A stretch of 34,034 bases of DNA from Candidatus Iainarchaeum sp. (GTDB lineage Archaea > Iainarchaeota > Iainarchaeia > JAFGOX01), in the NCBI GenBank assembly GCA_016926295.1, contig JAFGOX010000002.1, positions 1 through 34,034 on the forward strand, given 5' to 3'. This document shows, in pieces, positions 1-7,798 of this stretch. Position 1 is the first letter of the stretch. Each line of letters starts with the position of its first letter. A model generated the notes under the pieces. It was not told the origin of the DNA. It did no database searches and saw nothing but the letters and a program-made list of their open reading frames with translations. The position numbers were made by a program, and so were the translations under genes.

Positions 1-763
1 CACCAGAGTAAATCATTTCTTCTGTTTTGTAAGTCTTCCAGTATGTTGCCCTTGCAAATCCTCTGTCAACTGCCCCTTTGTTCAATACAATTGCATCTTG
101 TGTGTTGTAACCATAGTAGGGAATTAGCGCGATTATTGCATTTTGTGCATCAGGGTGAGTGTCTAATTGCAAAGCCTTTGTTGTCCTTGTTGGGACAAGC
201 CTTCTCTGCAGATAATTCAATAAATATGCTTGTGTGTCGGGCCTCATATTGTAGTTTGCGGCATACAGGCCAAGTGTTTGCTTCATTTGCTTTGATGCCT
301 GTAAGTTTCTGTTTGACAGATTGTGGTTAATGAACGGAATGAATGATGCTGCGTTTCCAACAAGCCCTATCGGGTCAAGTTCTAAGTGCGTGTGTTCTGA
401 AGTTACCTCATCATCATCAACTGCGATGAGACAGTTGTTTTCTTCTTCTGCATCCAAGTACTCAATAATTCCCTCTTTTATCAGGTCTTGCCATTTCATT
501 TCTTTGTTTTTTAATTTTTCAACGTGTTCTTCTAATAACTTTGGTTTTCCATTTTCGATTATAATCAAAGGCCTGACAATTCTTCCGCCGTCAGTGTTAA
601 TGAAAATCTCTGCTCTATTTTCATAATATGTTATAGATGTATGTGGTGATAATTCACCATGTCTTCTTTTTTCTCGCAAAGCTTCTGCTAACTTTTCTCC
701 ATTTTGGGTTGTTCCGATTGGAGTACCGTTCAAATATACTGTGATAATATTTTGTGAAACCAT
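1..763 (-). CDS. rpoB1: RNA polymerase subunit B' (RpoB1), 3' part missing
   Basis: This is the C-terminal half of the split archaeal RNA polymerase beta-like subunit, which contributes the catalytic wall, the hybrid-binding region and the clamp-side part of subunit B. Only the first 254 codons lie in the window; the gene continues beyond base 1. Translation from the ATG at 763 gives a start like MVSQNIITVYLNGTPIG, then GRIVRPL, then YYGYNTQDAIVLNKGAVDRG. The last segment is the conserved GYNQEDAI-type motif of all B subunits. The start is supported by GGTG four bases upstream and by the short gap after the rpoB2 stop, so the two halves are co-transcribed. The split lies where it does in many Euryarchaeota and is not a frameshift: each half has its own start and ribosome binding site. 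Confidence 0.93.
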   Translation of the reverse strand, partial: MVSQNIITVYLNGTPIGTTQNGEKLAEALREKRRHGELSPHTSITYYENRAEIFINTDGGRIVRPLIIIENGKPKLLEEHVEKLKNKEMKWQDLIKEGIIEYLDAEEENNCLIAVDDDEVTSEHTHLELDPIGLVGNAASFIPFINHNLSNRNLQASKQMKQTLGLYAANYNMRPDTQAYLLNYLQRRLVPTRTTKALQLDTHPDAQNAIIALIPYYGYNTQDAIVLNKGAVDRGFARATYWKTYKTEEMIYSG

Positions 764-771
764 TTACACAC

Positions 772-2223
772 CTATATCTTTAGTAGTTTATTTTTCTCTA
801 ATACGTCTTTTACGTATTCTTCTGATTCGTCGATTGTAATAATTCCAAGTGTTGACAAGTTCTTTGTCAATCCGACATTCTCATCGTCCGGAGTTTGAAT
901 GCAGCACACTTTGCCCCAATGTGTTCCGTGTAATTGTCTTGCTTCCATTGATGCACGCATTGTGCTAAGTGATGAGTTGATTCTCTTGAAATCGATTAGA
1001 GGGCTAACGAAATTTGTTCTTGTTAATGCCCTTGTAACGCCCTTTGTCTGGGGGTTCCAGACGCCTGTGTTGATTGCTACTATAATTGATTGTGTCAGCA
1101 TTTCCGGTTGTACTAATGTTTTCAGCCTTAGCTTTCTTCTTCTTGTAACCGTTCTTTCTGCATTTTTTCTGATATCGTTAATAAATCGTTTGAATGCCTG
1201 TCTGAATAATTGTTCCATCATTGGTCCGGTTGTGATAATTCTCTTGTTTGCGTAGTTGTCTAGGTCGTCAATAGGCCTCAATCCGTATGAGCAGTCAATA
1301 ACTTTTTCTGCCATTCTGATTAGTGCTTTTGCTTTTGCCATTCTTGCGTCAGGGTCTGTTCCAAGGTTTGGCAGTAAGAACTGGTCTAGAACTTCCTGTG
1401 ACCTTCTAAGTTTGTATTCAATCGGCTGGTTCGGGGCAACGAAATGTCCAAGATATTTCAATGCCTCTTCTTCATTTGTTACTTCGCTTTCTTCAAAATT
1501 AATCAGTAAGTCGTTCTGAACTTCATCGCTGTTCTTGAATGCAACCCTTATCTTGTCATGGCTGTCCATTCCCAACGCCATTAAAACATTGATTAGTTTT
1601 GCTTTCACTACATTTGGGAAACCAACACGTAATGCGCCGCTTTTCTCTCTTGTAATGTTTACTTTTGCCTTGAATGAACCGGTATGTGTCTGGTAGCTCC
1701 CTTTGAATCCGTTCAGTATTTCCTTGACAAGTAATTTTGATGTTGCGGTTTCTTCACGGTTTCCAATGAAGCGCTCTGTGCCGTTTGTAATGAAATACCC
1801 TCCTGGGTCTGCAGGGTCTTCGCCAACAGAAATTAGTTCTTCAGGAGTCAGGTTTTCCAAGTGGCATAATTTTGATTTTACTAAAACTGGAATCTGACCT
1901 ACATACAGTTTCTCTGTGTTTCCTTCTATTCCTCTGTGCAAAGGGGTCATTTCAAGATGGATTGGTGCCAAATAACTTCTTCCCCTAAGTCTTGCTTCCC
2001 ACGGAAGTATGGGTTTTTTCAAACCATCTGCTTCGATTGTGTGTGGGGTGCCGACTTCGATTTTTCCAAGCTTTATTGTGAAGTCGCTGACTTTTGGGTC
2101 GATATATTTGTTTTCATCAATTATATTTTGTATAGTGTCTAAGAATAAGTTATATGATCGGATTTGCTCTTCGACGAGCGCTCTAGAATTAAAATATGCT
2201 TTAAGGATGACGTTTCTATCCAT
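772..2223 (-). CDS. rpoB2: RNA polymerase subunit B'' (RpoB2)
   Basis: This is the N-terminal half of the split RNA polymerase B subunit (protrusion, lobe and fork regions), 483 residues, about the usual length for archaeal B''. Recognisable segments are EARLRGRSYLAPIHL near residue 80, DPGGYFITNGTERFIGNRE near residue 140 (the B-subunit NGxERV element), and NYANKRIITTGPMMEQLFR near residue 325. The C-terminal part MEARQLHGTHWGKVCCIQTP, followed by DDENVGLTKNL, corresponds to the conserved R-x-LHPTHWG-CP-TPEG fork region. A GGTGA ribosome binding site lies just upstream of the ATG. The gene sits between rpoH and rpoB1 in the classical archaeal order, with gaps of about 14 and 8 bases. The TAG stop is directly followed by the rpoB1 ribosome binding site, so coupled translation is likely. 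Confidence 0.95.
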   Translation of the reverse strand: MDRNVILKAYFNSRALVEEQIRSYNLFLDTIQNIIDENKYIDPKVSDFTIKLGKIEVGTPHTIEADGLKKPILPWEARLRGRSYLAPIHLEMTPLHRGIEGNTEKLYVGQIPVLVKSKLCHLENLTPEELISVGEDPADPGGYFITNGTERFIGNREETATSKLLVKEILNGFKGSYQTHTGSFKAKVNITREKSGALRVGFPNVVKAKLINVLMALGMDSHDKIRVAFKNSDEVQNDLLINFEESEVTNEEEALKYLGHFVAPNQPIEYKLRRSQEVLDQFLLPNLGTDPDARMAKAKALIRMAEKVIDCSYGLRPIDDLDNYANKRIITTGPMMEQLFRQAFKRFINDIRKNAERTVTRRRKLRLKTLVQPEMLTQSIIVAINTGVWNPQTKGVTRALTRTNFVSPLIDFKRINSSLSTMRASMEARQLHGTHWGKVCCIQTPDDENVGLTKNLSTLGIITIDESEEYVKDVLEKNKLLKI

Positions 2224-2237
2224 TTATTCACCAGGGT

Positions 2238-2486
2238 TTAAGCGACTACCCTATAGTATATGCTACCGTTTGCGCGTGTGATTTTTATTACTGTGCCTTC
2301 TTTTAGTTTCTGTGCCTTTATTACAGGGTCGTTGGAGTCTATTTTTGGAAGGTTTTCTAAATTGCAGGTTAGTTTTGACAGTAATTCGGCCTTTTCTTCC
2401 TCAGAGATAGATTCATGGCTGGGCACCCACTGGTGCTTTTGGACTAGTTCCTCAAACTCCTTCTTTTTCAAGAGGCTCACCAACAA
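2238..2486 (-). CDS. rpoH: RNA polymerase subunit H (RpoH/Rpb5 C-terminal-like)
   Basis: This is a small RNA polymerase subunit equivalent to the C-terminal domain of eukaryotic Rpb5, part of the downstream DNA-binding jaw. The 82-residue frame has the typical pattern: QKHQWVPSHESISEEEKAELL near the start, LPKIDSNDPVIKAQKLKEGTV in the middle, and KITRANGSIYYRVV at the end, matching archaeal VPKHxxLSxEE, LPKIxxxDP and YYRxV. No ATG is available at the start. The frame opens with TTG-TTG-GTG; a TTG at 2471, preceded by GGTGAG four bases upstream, is the best-supported alternative and would give 77 residues. It is first in the rpoH-rpoB2-rpoB1 series. An AT-rich TATA-like stretch lies near 2550-2565. 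Confidence 0.9.
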   Translation of the reverse strand: MLVSLLKKKEFEELVQKHQWVPSHESISEEEKAELLSKLTCNLENLPKIDSNDPVIKAQKLKEGTVIKITRANGSIYYRVVA

Positions 2487-2580
2487 AACGATAGATAGAA
2501 TACACTATAGAATTCAATCTTTAGTATTAGAAGAAGGTAGTAACGTTTGTTTTAAAAATATATCGACAATTTGCAGAATT

Positions 2581-3027
2581 TTAGACTTTTCTGGTTAATT
2601 TTGCGACTTTTCCGTATTCCAGTGCCAAACCTGCCCTTTCAAGGGCCTTTCTGGTTGTATATATCTTTCCAAATTCCTTTAGGGCATCAGCCATGGCTTT
2701 TTCGGTTTTAACAATAGTATTGAGACCTAATTTTCCTATTGATTCGTTAATTATTTTGCTTATTTTTGGTGATTTAAGGCCTTTTAGGACTGCTGCGAAC
2801 TCCTCTTCGCTTTTAAGAGGTCCTGGAACCAGCTTTTCTATTTCCTTGTCCAGTTCAGTAAAGTCAAGAGCCCCCCTTAGAAAATCCTCTGTTTTCCTCT
2901 CAAGTGTTTCTGAGAGGCTTGCTAAGAATAAGGCTACCTCTGTGGGTTTGCTTTCAGGAGTAATCTCCATTTTTTTAATTGCTATCCATTCTCTGTATTT
3001 TCCTACGAATTGTATCTGATCATCCAT
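2581..3027 (-). CDS. hypothetical helical protein upstream of rpoH
   Basis: A 148-residue protein that I do not recognise. It is predicted mainly alpha-helical and charged, without signal peptide, membrane segment or Cys motif. It has a short N-terminal part (MDDQIQFVGKYREWI), a stretch resembling a helical scaffold (FLASLSETLERKTEDFLRGA), and a basic C-terminus ending KVAKLTRKV. I chose the ATG at 3027 because GTGAT lies a few bases upstream; the longer reading to 3096 would run through the proS promoter. It is divergent from proS across a 60-base gap and sits upstream of the RNA polymerase genes on the same strand, so it may be co-expressed with them. No function can be assigned. Confidence 0.7.
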   Translation of the reverse strand: MDDQIQFVGKYREWIAIKKMEITPESKPTEVALFLASLSETLERKTEDFLRGALDFTELDKEIEKLVPGPLKSEEEFAAVLKGLKSPKISKIINESIGKLGLNTIVKTEKAMADALKEFGKIYTTRKALERAGLALEYGKVAKLTRKV

Positions 3028-3057
3028 TTTATCACTCAATAAAGATTGCCCCAATAG

Positions 3058-3065
3058 TTTATTAA
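3058..3065 (+). promoter_or_regulatory. TATA box of leaderless proS
   Basis: TTTATTAA is centred 26-27 bases before the ATG at 3088. That is the archaeal TATA-to-start-site distance, so transcription should begin at or next to the start codon. No ribosome binding site precedes this ATG, consistent with a leaderless mRNA. The same AT-rich element is nearly symmetrical and may also serve the divergent gene starting at 3027. Confidence 0.6.
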
Positions 3066-3087
3066 CTTTTAGGCTGTGATTACGGAT

Positions 3088-4530
3088 ATGGCGCAAGAGT
3101 TATTTAATATAGATAAGGAAAAGGACTTCTCAGAATGGTACACTGAAATCCTGAAAAGAGCAGATATAGCAGATGTAAGGTACCCTGTGAAAGGCTTCAT
3201 TGCCTATCATCCCTATGGTAACAGTGCGATGAAGAAGATAATGCGCTATCTGGAAGACGGTCTTGAGAGGACAGGACATCTTGAAGGAAGGTTTCCAATT
3301 TTCATACCAAAGTCTGTTTTCGGAAAAGAGGCAAAACACCTTGCAGGTTTTGAAGAGGAAGTCTACTGGGTCAACAAGGCCGGGCTAAATAATCTGGAAG
3401 AGCCATTAGTTGTAAGGCCGACTTCTGAAACCGCCATGTATCCTATGTTCAGTTTGTGGATAAGGAGCTACAGCGACCTCCCTATGAGAATATTTCAAAC
3501 CCTTCCAGTTTACAGATATGAAACCCGCGCAACGCGTCCATTGATTAGGTCAAGGGAAATTGCATGGTTTAATGAGGCCCACACCGCTCACGCAACAGCA
3601 GAAGACGCAAGCAAGCAGATGGATGTTGGCAGAGAGCTGTACAATGAACTGCATCATTTCCTCGGCGTTCCTTATATTGAAGTGAAAAGCCCGAAATGGG
3701 AATTATTCCCCGGTGCAGCAGAAGCCTATGAATACTTTGTCAGGTTCCCTGACGGGAGATTTTTGGAATCCGGCAGTGTGAACAATCTTGCACAGTCATT
3801 CTCAAAAGTTTATGATGTTGGTTTTGAAGGAGAAGATGGAGAAAGGCATTATGCATATCAGACATGTTACGGAGTTTCTGAAAGATTACTTGCTTGCACA
3901 ATGTCTTATCATGGAGATAACAAAGGTCTGATTTTCCTTCCTGAGATTGCGACAATCCAAGTGATAATTGTTCCAATACTTTTTGAGGGTGCAAAAGATG
4001 ATATTACAAAAGCCGCAAATAAAATCCAGAAGGAGCTTTGGGATAACGGAATAAGAGCGCAGGTTGACAACTCTGATAAACGCCCCGGAGAGAAATTCTA
4101 CTACTGGGAAATGAAAGGCGTTCCAGTAAGGATAGAGCTTGGCCCGAAAGATTTAGAGAAAAAATCTGTGATGACTGTAAGGCGTGATACTGGCGAGAAG
4201 AAGTCAGTCAAGATAAGCGGTATAAAGAAAGAGCTTCCGAAGATTTTTGAGAAAATGTCAAAGGATATGCGAGTTGGCGCCAACGACTTCATGAAGAAAC
4301 ACATAACTTATGCAAGAACAATGCATGAAATTGAACAGGGAATCAAGGACAAGAATGCTGTTTACTTTGGATGGTGCGGTTTAGAGAAATGTGCAGAAGA
4401 CATTGAGAAAGGATTTGCGGTTACAATAATTGGCGAACCACAATTCCCGAAACCAGAGAAAAAATTAGATTCCTGTGCTTCTTGCGGAAATAAAGCGAAA
4501 GTAGTAGGCGTGGCAGTTAAGGATTACTGA
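3088..4530 (+). CDS. proS: prolyl-tRNA synthetase, archaeal/eukaryotic type
   Basis: Charges tRNA-Pro with proline (class IIa synthetase). The 480 residues match the usual length of the archaeal/eukaryotic form. Visible segments are DFSEWYTEILKRADIADVRY at the N-terminus, PVVRPTSE-like VVRPTSETAMYPMFSLWIRS around residues 110-130, and motif 2 as YRYETRATRPLIRSREIAWF. HTAHAT follows, then motif 3 around GVSERLLACTMSYHGD. The C-terminal zinc-binding domain has paired cysteines (WCGLEKC and CASC). The chain ends in Tyr, as is typical of this ProRS group. I chose ATG 3088 over the GTG at 3076 because the TATA box lies 26-27 bases upstream of the ATG. Its 3' end overlaps the convergent gene at 4524-5147 by seven bases. 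Confidence 0.96.
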   Translation: MAQELFNIDKEKDFSEWYTEILKRADIADVRYPVKGFIAYHPYGNSAMKKIMRYLEDGLERTGHLEGRFPIFIPKSVFGKEAKHLAGFEEEVYWVNKAGLNNLEEPLVVRPTSETAMYPMFSLWIRSYSDLPMRIFQTLPVYRYETRATRPLIRSREIAWFNEAHTAHATAEDASKQMDVGRELYNELHHFLGVPYIEVKSPKWELFPGAAEAYEYFVRFPDGRFLESGSVNNLAQSFSKVYDVGFEGEDGERHYAYQTCYGVSERLLACTMSYHGDNKGLIFLPEIATIQVIIVPILFEGAKDDITKAANKIQKELWDNGIRAQVDNSDKRPGEKFYYWEMKGVPVRIELGPKDLEKKSVMTVRRDTGEKKSVKISGIKKELPKIFEKMSKDMRVGANDFMKKHITYARTMHEIEQGIKDKNAVYFGWCGLEKCAEDIEKGFAVTIIGEPQFPKPEKKLDSCASCGNKAKVVGVAVKDY

Positions 4531-5147
4531 CAGCTTATTATCGGATTGTACTCGTAAGCAACTATTTTTCCGTCGTAATCTAGTTTTGCCTTTTCACTGA
4601 AATAGTTTAATCCGTCTCTGTAAACCCTTTCTATATTGTAATAGCTTCCGAATTCGTCATAGGTTGGAAGCTCTGCGAATTGCAGTTCCTTGTAAATCTG
4701 GCAGCCCCTTTCCTGCTCTGCAACGGTTATATCCGTTCGGTAAAGATTGTCCGGCAGGTTTGCGCTATTGCTTACTTCAACTACACTGGGGTTTTGGATA
4801 ACAACTTTCAATTGTTCAGGATGTTTCATTATAATGAATGCGATGTAGGCCTGTTTTGCATTTGTCAGCCTTCCCATTGTTGCAGTCCAGTTCTGCTCAG
4901 TTATTATTCCGAAATTTGAATTAGTTACCTTGCTTGTGTTTCCACATGTGAAAAGATATACTGTTCCAAGGTCGGTTGTTAATGATTCGTAGTTTCCGTC
5001 TAATGCGCCGCAGATGGATATTATTCTTGAAGTGTCATTTTGCGCTTCATTGCCATTTGTACTTGGAATTGATATGAATGCAAGAAATAAAATTGCTACC
5101 ATTATGATTGAAACTGATGCAATCATAAGGAGATTTCGTGGACCCAT
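4524..5147 (-). CDS. membrane-anchored exported protein, unknown family
   Basis: A 207-residue protein with one N-terminal membrane segment (about residues 6-27, hydrophobic IASVSIIMVAILFLAFI) followed by an exported domain. The outer part has four Cys (in ICGAL, FTCGN, RGCQI and the C-terminal SCQ), an even number that could form two disulfides, and N-x-S/T sites such as NDT, NTS and NWT. I do not recognise the fold. ATG 5147 was chosen because the longer open frame to 5249 runs into aspS. A TATA-like TTATTTAAAG lies about 30 bases upstream, inside an inverted repeat at the end of aspS. It is convergent with proS. The function is probably at the cell surface; that is inferred only from the topology. 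Confidence 0.7.
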   Translation of the reverse strand: MGPRNLLMIASVSIIMVAILFLAFISIPSTNGNEAQNDTSRIISICGALDGNYESLTTDLGTVYLFTCGNTSKVTNSNFGIITEQNWTATMGRLTNAKQAYIAFIIMKHPEQLKVVIQNPSVVEVSNSANLPDNLYRTDITVAEQERGCQIYKELQFAELPTYDEFGSYYNIERVYRDGLNYFSEKAKLDYDGKIVAYEYNPIISCQ

Positions 5148-5163
5148 GGTAAAAATAGAGAAT

Positions 5164-5192
5164 AAGGTCTTTAAATAATTAACTAAGACCTT
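5164..5192. repeat. perfect 8-bp inverted repeat at aspS end and next promoter
   Basis: AAGGTCTT (5164-5171) and AAGACCTT (5185-5192) are perfect inverted copies around a 13-base AT-only core apart from one C. The right arm overlaps the aspS stop codon, and the core contains the TATA-like element of the downstream exported-protein gene. It could form a short hairpin at the aspS mRNA end or be an operator; the sequence does not decide between these. Confidence 0.5.
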
Positions 5193-6513
5193 ACGGAAGC
5201 AAGCGTTCAGGGTCTCTTGGGAATAATATTGCTTCCCTGATATTTTCAAGGTCCAGTATTTTCATTACTATCCTGTCTAAGCCAGCTCCAAATCCGCCTT
5301 CTGGCGGGAATCCGTATTTGAACATGTTTAGATAGGGGTCTAATGATGGCTGGTATGCATTTTTTTCCTTTGCCTGTTTCATTAATATATCATACCTGTG
5401 CTCCCTTATTCCGCCGGTAACCATTTCATCGCCTTTCCATTCAAGGTCGCCGCTTAATGTCCATTGCGGTTCGCTTTCTTTTCTCATTGTGTAGAACGGC
5501 CTTTTGTCCCAGGGGAACTCAGTAAGGAAAAAGAAATCTGTTTTGTGTTTTTCTTTTACAATTTCTGCTAATATCTTTTCCTCTTCTCTGTTCAAATCCT
5601 GTCCTATTTCGCATTTGTGCCCATTTTCATTTAGCAATTCGTATGCTTCTCTTATTGTAATTCTCGGGAATTTGTTTTTTGGTATTTCGATTTTTGCATT
5701 AAACAGTTTCAATTCATCCTTGCAGGTGTTTTTTACATGCACTAATATGCTTCTGAACATATCTTCTAGTAAGGCATATACGTCTTCATCGCTTTCTATG
5801 AAACTTATTTCTCCGTCTATTCCAGTAAATTCCGTAACATGCCTGTTTGTATTGCTATTCTCTGCCCTGAAAACTGGGGCAATTTCATAGACCTTTTCAA
5901 AGCCTGCGCCCTGCATCATCTGCTTGTAGATTTGCGGGCTCTGTGCAAGGAATGCATCCTCATCAAAATAATTTACATGGAACAGTTCTGCTCCGCTTTC
6001 TGCGCCTATTTTGGTTATTTTTGGGGTTTGCACTGATATGAATCCCTGTTCGTCCAGGTATTTCGCAGCGGCCTTTGCGACTTCTGCCTTTACTTTAAAT
6101 ATCGCCCTTATTTCTTCTTTTCTTAAATCCAGGAAGCGGTTGTCGAATCTTGTGTCCAGTCCTGTTTCCGGATTTCTCATATCAAAAGGCAGGGGTGCAT
6201 GAGCAAGTGAGAGTATATCTATATCAAGAGGGATTATTTCTACTCCGTTTGGTGCCTGTGCGCTTTCCTGCACTATTCCTTTTACCTTCACCACACTTTC
6301 TGGAGTTATCGTATCTATTTTTGCGAATACGTCTTCAGAGACCTTTTTCTTTGGCGCGGTTATCTGCACGGTTCCGCTCCTATCTCTTACAACAAGGAAT
6401 TTCAGTCCTCCAAGCGGTCTGATTTCATGTGCCCATCCTGCAATTATCACTTCTTTTGCATTTAACTCTGGTTTGATTTCGCTTGCAATGTGGGTCCTTT
6501 TCTCACTTACCAT
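5191..6513 (-). CDS. aspS: aspartyl-tRNA synthetase, archaeal type, probably non-discriminating
   Basis: Charges tRNA-Asp, and probably also tRNA-Asn, with aspartate (class IIb). At 440 residues it has the archaeal length. It has an N-terminal OB-fold anticodon domain (residues 1-105, with GWAHEIRPLGGLKFLVVRDR), then the catalytic core with VQTPKI, AESGAELF, EDAFLAQSPQIYKQMM, motif 2 VYEIAPVFRAENSNTNRH, and motif 3 GGFGAGLDRIVMKILDL ending LFPRDPERL. In the anticodon domain the residue after GWA is His29. Discriminating AspRS such as that of Thermococcus kodakarensis has Trp there (W26), and the Lys equivalent to its K85 also appears lost (segment VEIIPLDIDIL). These changes mark the non-discriminating type. 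A strong GGAGGGAT ribosome binding site precedes the ATG. Confidence 0.95.
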   Translation of the reverse strand: MVSEKRTHIASEIKPELNAKEVIIAGWAHEIRPLGGLKFLVVRDRSGTVQITAPKKKVSEDVFAKIDTITPESVVKVKGIVQESAQAPNGVEIIPLDIDILSLAHAPLPFDMRNPETGLDTRFDNRFLDLRKEEIRAIFKVKAEVAKAAAKYLDEQGFISVQTPKITKIGAESGAELFHVNYFDEDAFLAQSPQIYKQMMQGAGFEKVYEIAPVFRAENSNTNRHVTEFTGIDGEISFIESDEDVYALLEDMFRSILVHVKNTCKDELKLFNAKIEIPKNKFPRITIREAYELLNENGHKCEIGQDLNREEEKILAEIVKEKHKTDFFFLTEFPWDKRPFYTMRKESEPQWTLSGDLEWKGDEMVTGGIREHRYDILMKQAKEKNAYQPSLDPYLNMFKYGFPPEGGFGAGLDRIVMKILDLENIREAILFPRDPERLLP

Positions 6514-6574
6514 TGTATCCCTCCGATAATGTGAGAATAATTAGGGCTAAAGGTATTTATTATTACCTATAGAA

Positions 6575-7009
6575 TTAGTTTTGGTTCAATTGTTTGTAGC
6601 TATTCATTATCATTTCTTTTTGTTTATTTTCTTCAACAGCAATTTCAAATAGGGGTAAAATCCTTTTTTCAGCAAGTTCTTCCATGATTTTTTTGATATA
6701 TTCATCTTTGCTTTTGATTATATCTTCAATTCTTTTTTCTGTGAGTTTCTTTTCTCTAAATTTGTGTTGCATATTAATTTCATAATTTTTTACAAGTTTT
6801 TTCAATTGTTCAATATCATTAATTTTTTCACTTACAATTTCGGGATTTATGTTAGGCAAGTCTTTTGCCTTTCCCCAAATAAGAATCCTTGTTGATTCCA
6901 AATCGTGGAAAAGTTCCCTTACTTCAGAAACATTTTCATTTGCAATACTGACAATTTGCGTAAAGTCAACTTCGCTGTTAGGGTCTAGATAGTTTATTAT
7001 TTCTACCAT
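6575..7009 (-). CDS. hypothetical coiled-coil protein
   Basis: A 144-residue soluble protein that I do not recognise. The N-terminal 50 residues look like a small helical unit (EVDFTQIVSIANENVSEVRE, then DLESTRILIWGK, which resembles the end of a winged-helix reading). The rest is a long charged helix or coiled coil from about residue 60 to 135, rich in Lys, Glu and Ile. The ribosome binding site is GGGAT just upstream of the ATG. It is the last of three small same-strand genes and lies 10 bases after the preceding one. The N-terminus might be a degenerate HTH; confidence in that is low. Confidence 0.65.
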   Translation of the reverse strand: MVEIINYLDPNSEVDFTQIVSIANENVSEVRELFHDLESTRILIWGKAKDLPNINPEIVSEKINDIEQLKKLVKNYEINMQHKFREKKLTEKRIEDIIKSKDEYIKKIMEELAEKRILPLFEIAVEENKQKEMIMNSYKQLNQN

Positions 7010-7018
7010 TTTTATCCC

Positions 7019-7393
7019 TTAATACGTCCATTTTTCAGAGTTTATTATTTTTCTTTCTCTTTCTTCACCCAGGTTAATTCCTGCATCCTTCAGTTCTTGC
7101 TCTTTTGTGCTTCTAAAATCTCTTTGGTCTCTAAGCAGTTGGCTTATTTCTTCAGGAGTAACGTCTTTGACTTTTCTGTCTTCAAATATTGCATCTCTTA
7201 ATGTCCCTATCTGTTCTTTGTCCTCTAAAATAAGTCTGTCTACTATTTGGATTTGTTCATCGCTTAAGCTGTGTCTTACACCTTCTAACTGTTTTATATT
7301 TTTCTGCAGTTCAGAAATGCAGTCCCCGACCGCATTGAAATGCCCGTTCATGTAACGTCCGTCATCTTCCAGTCCAGTTCTAGCTATACTCAT
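7019..7393 (-). CDS. hypothetical small coiled-coil protein
   Basis: A 124-residue, mostly helical, acidic-to-neutral protein with no membrane segment. Start MSIARTGLEDDGRYMNGHFN; central heptad-like stretch from about residue 20 to 65 (SELQKNIKQLEGVRHSL, EQIQIVDRLILEDKEQ); C-terminus with a KEQELKDAGINLGEERERK segment. ATG 7393 was chosen because GGGGAGAT lies six bases upstream, an almost ideal archaeal ribosome binding site; the longer frame to 7420 would swallow it. No family recognised. Confidence 0.65.
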   Translation of the reverse strand: MSIARTGLEDDGRYMNGHFNAVGDCISELQKNIKQLEGVRHSLSDEQIQIVDRLILEDKEQIGTLRDAIFEDRKVKDVTPEEISQLLRDQRDFRSTKEQELKDAGINLGEERERKIINSEKWTY

Positions 7394-7478
7394 ATAATCT
7401 CCCCTTTGTAGTAGTAACAATATAATAAAAAGATAGGAAAGGCCTTAAAAAGCCTATCAGTTAGACATTTGACGTAAT

Positions 7479-7760
7479 TTATTCCAAGGAATTGATGTCA
7501 ATTATACCAGATACAAAATCCTGAATTTCCTTGGTTTTTTCTTGTAGTTCATTAATAGAACACTCTATTGGGTTCAAGGGAACAGTACTCCTTGTTTTCC
7601 TAAATGTTGTTAATTTTTCTTGAAACTCTATTCTTAGTTCCCTTTCTGTTTCTTTGTCTAATTCGTTCTCAAGTTTTAAGGTTGTTACTGCTTGTTCAAA
7701 TGCATCTTTAAAGTTTCTTACTTTTCTAGTTTCTCTATCTATATCTCCTATTGTTAACAT
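7479..7760 (-). CDS. hypothetical small helical protein
   Basis: A 93-residue protein, charged and predicted to be helical, with the segments RNFKDAFEQAVTTLKLENEL and ELRIEFQEKLTTFRK, then a Pro-containing turn, a second helix (ECSINELQEKTKEIQDFVSG) and the short tail IIDINSLE. GAGGT lies about nine bases before the ATG. It is upstream of two other small coiled-coil genes on the same strand (7019-7393 and 6575-7009), and they may form one transcript. No recognisable family. Confidence 0.6.
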   Translation of the reverse strand: MLTIGDIDRETRKVRNFKDAFEQAVTTLKLENELDKETERELRIEFQEKLTTFRKTRSTVPLNPIECSINELQEKTKEIQDFVSGIIDINSLE

Positions 7761-7798
7761 ATGCGACTACCTCTCTAAACTATTTTGTATAAATATGT

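Noticed and set aside
763-772. Frameshift or stop disrupting a single rpoB
   Set aside because: Each half has its own start with a ribosome binding site, and the split is the normal archaeal arrangement.
4524-5249. Extended N-terminus of the exported protein to 5249
   Set aside because: It would overlap the end of aspS and place a polar leader before the membrane segment; the ATG at 5147 is the natural start.
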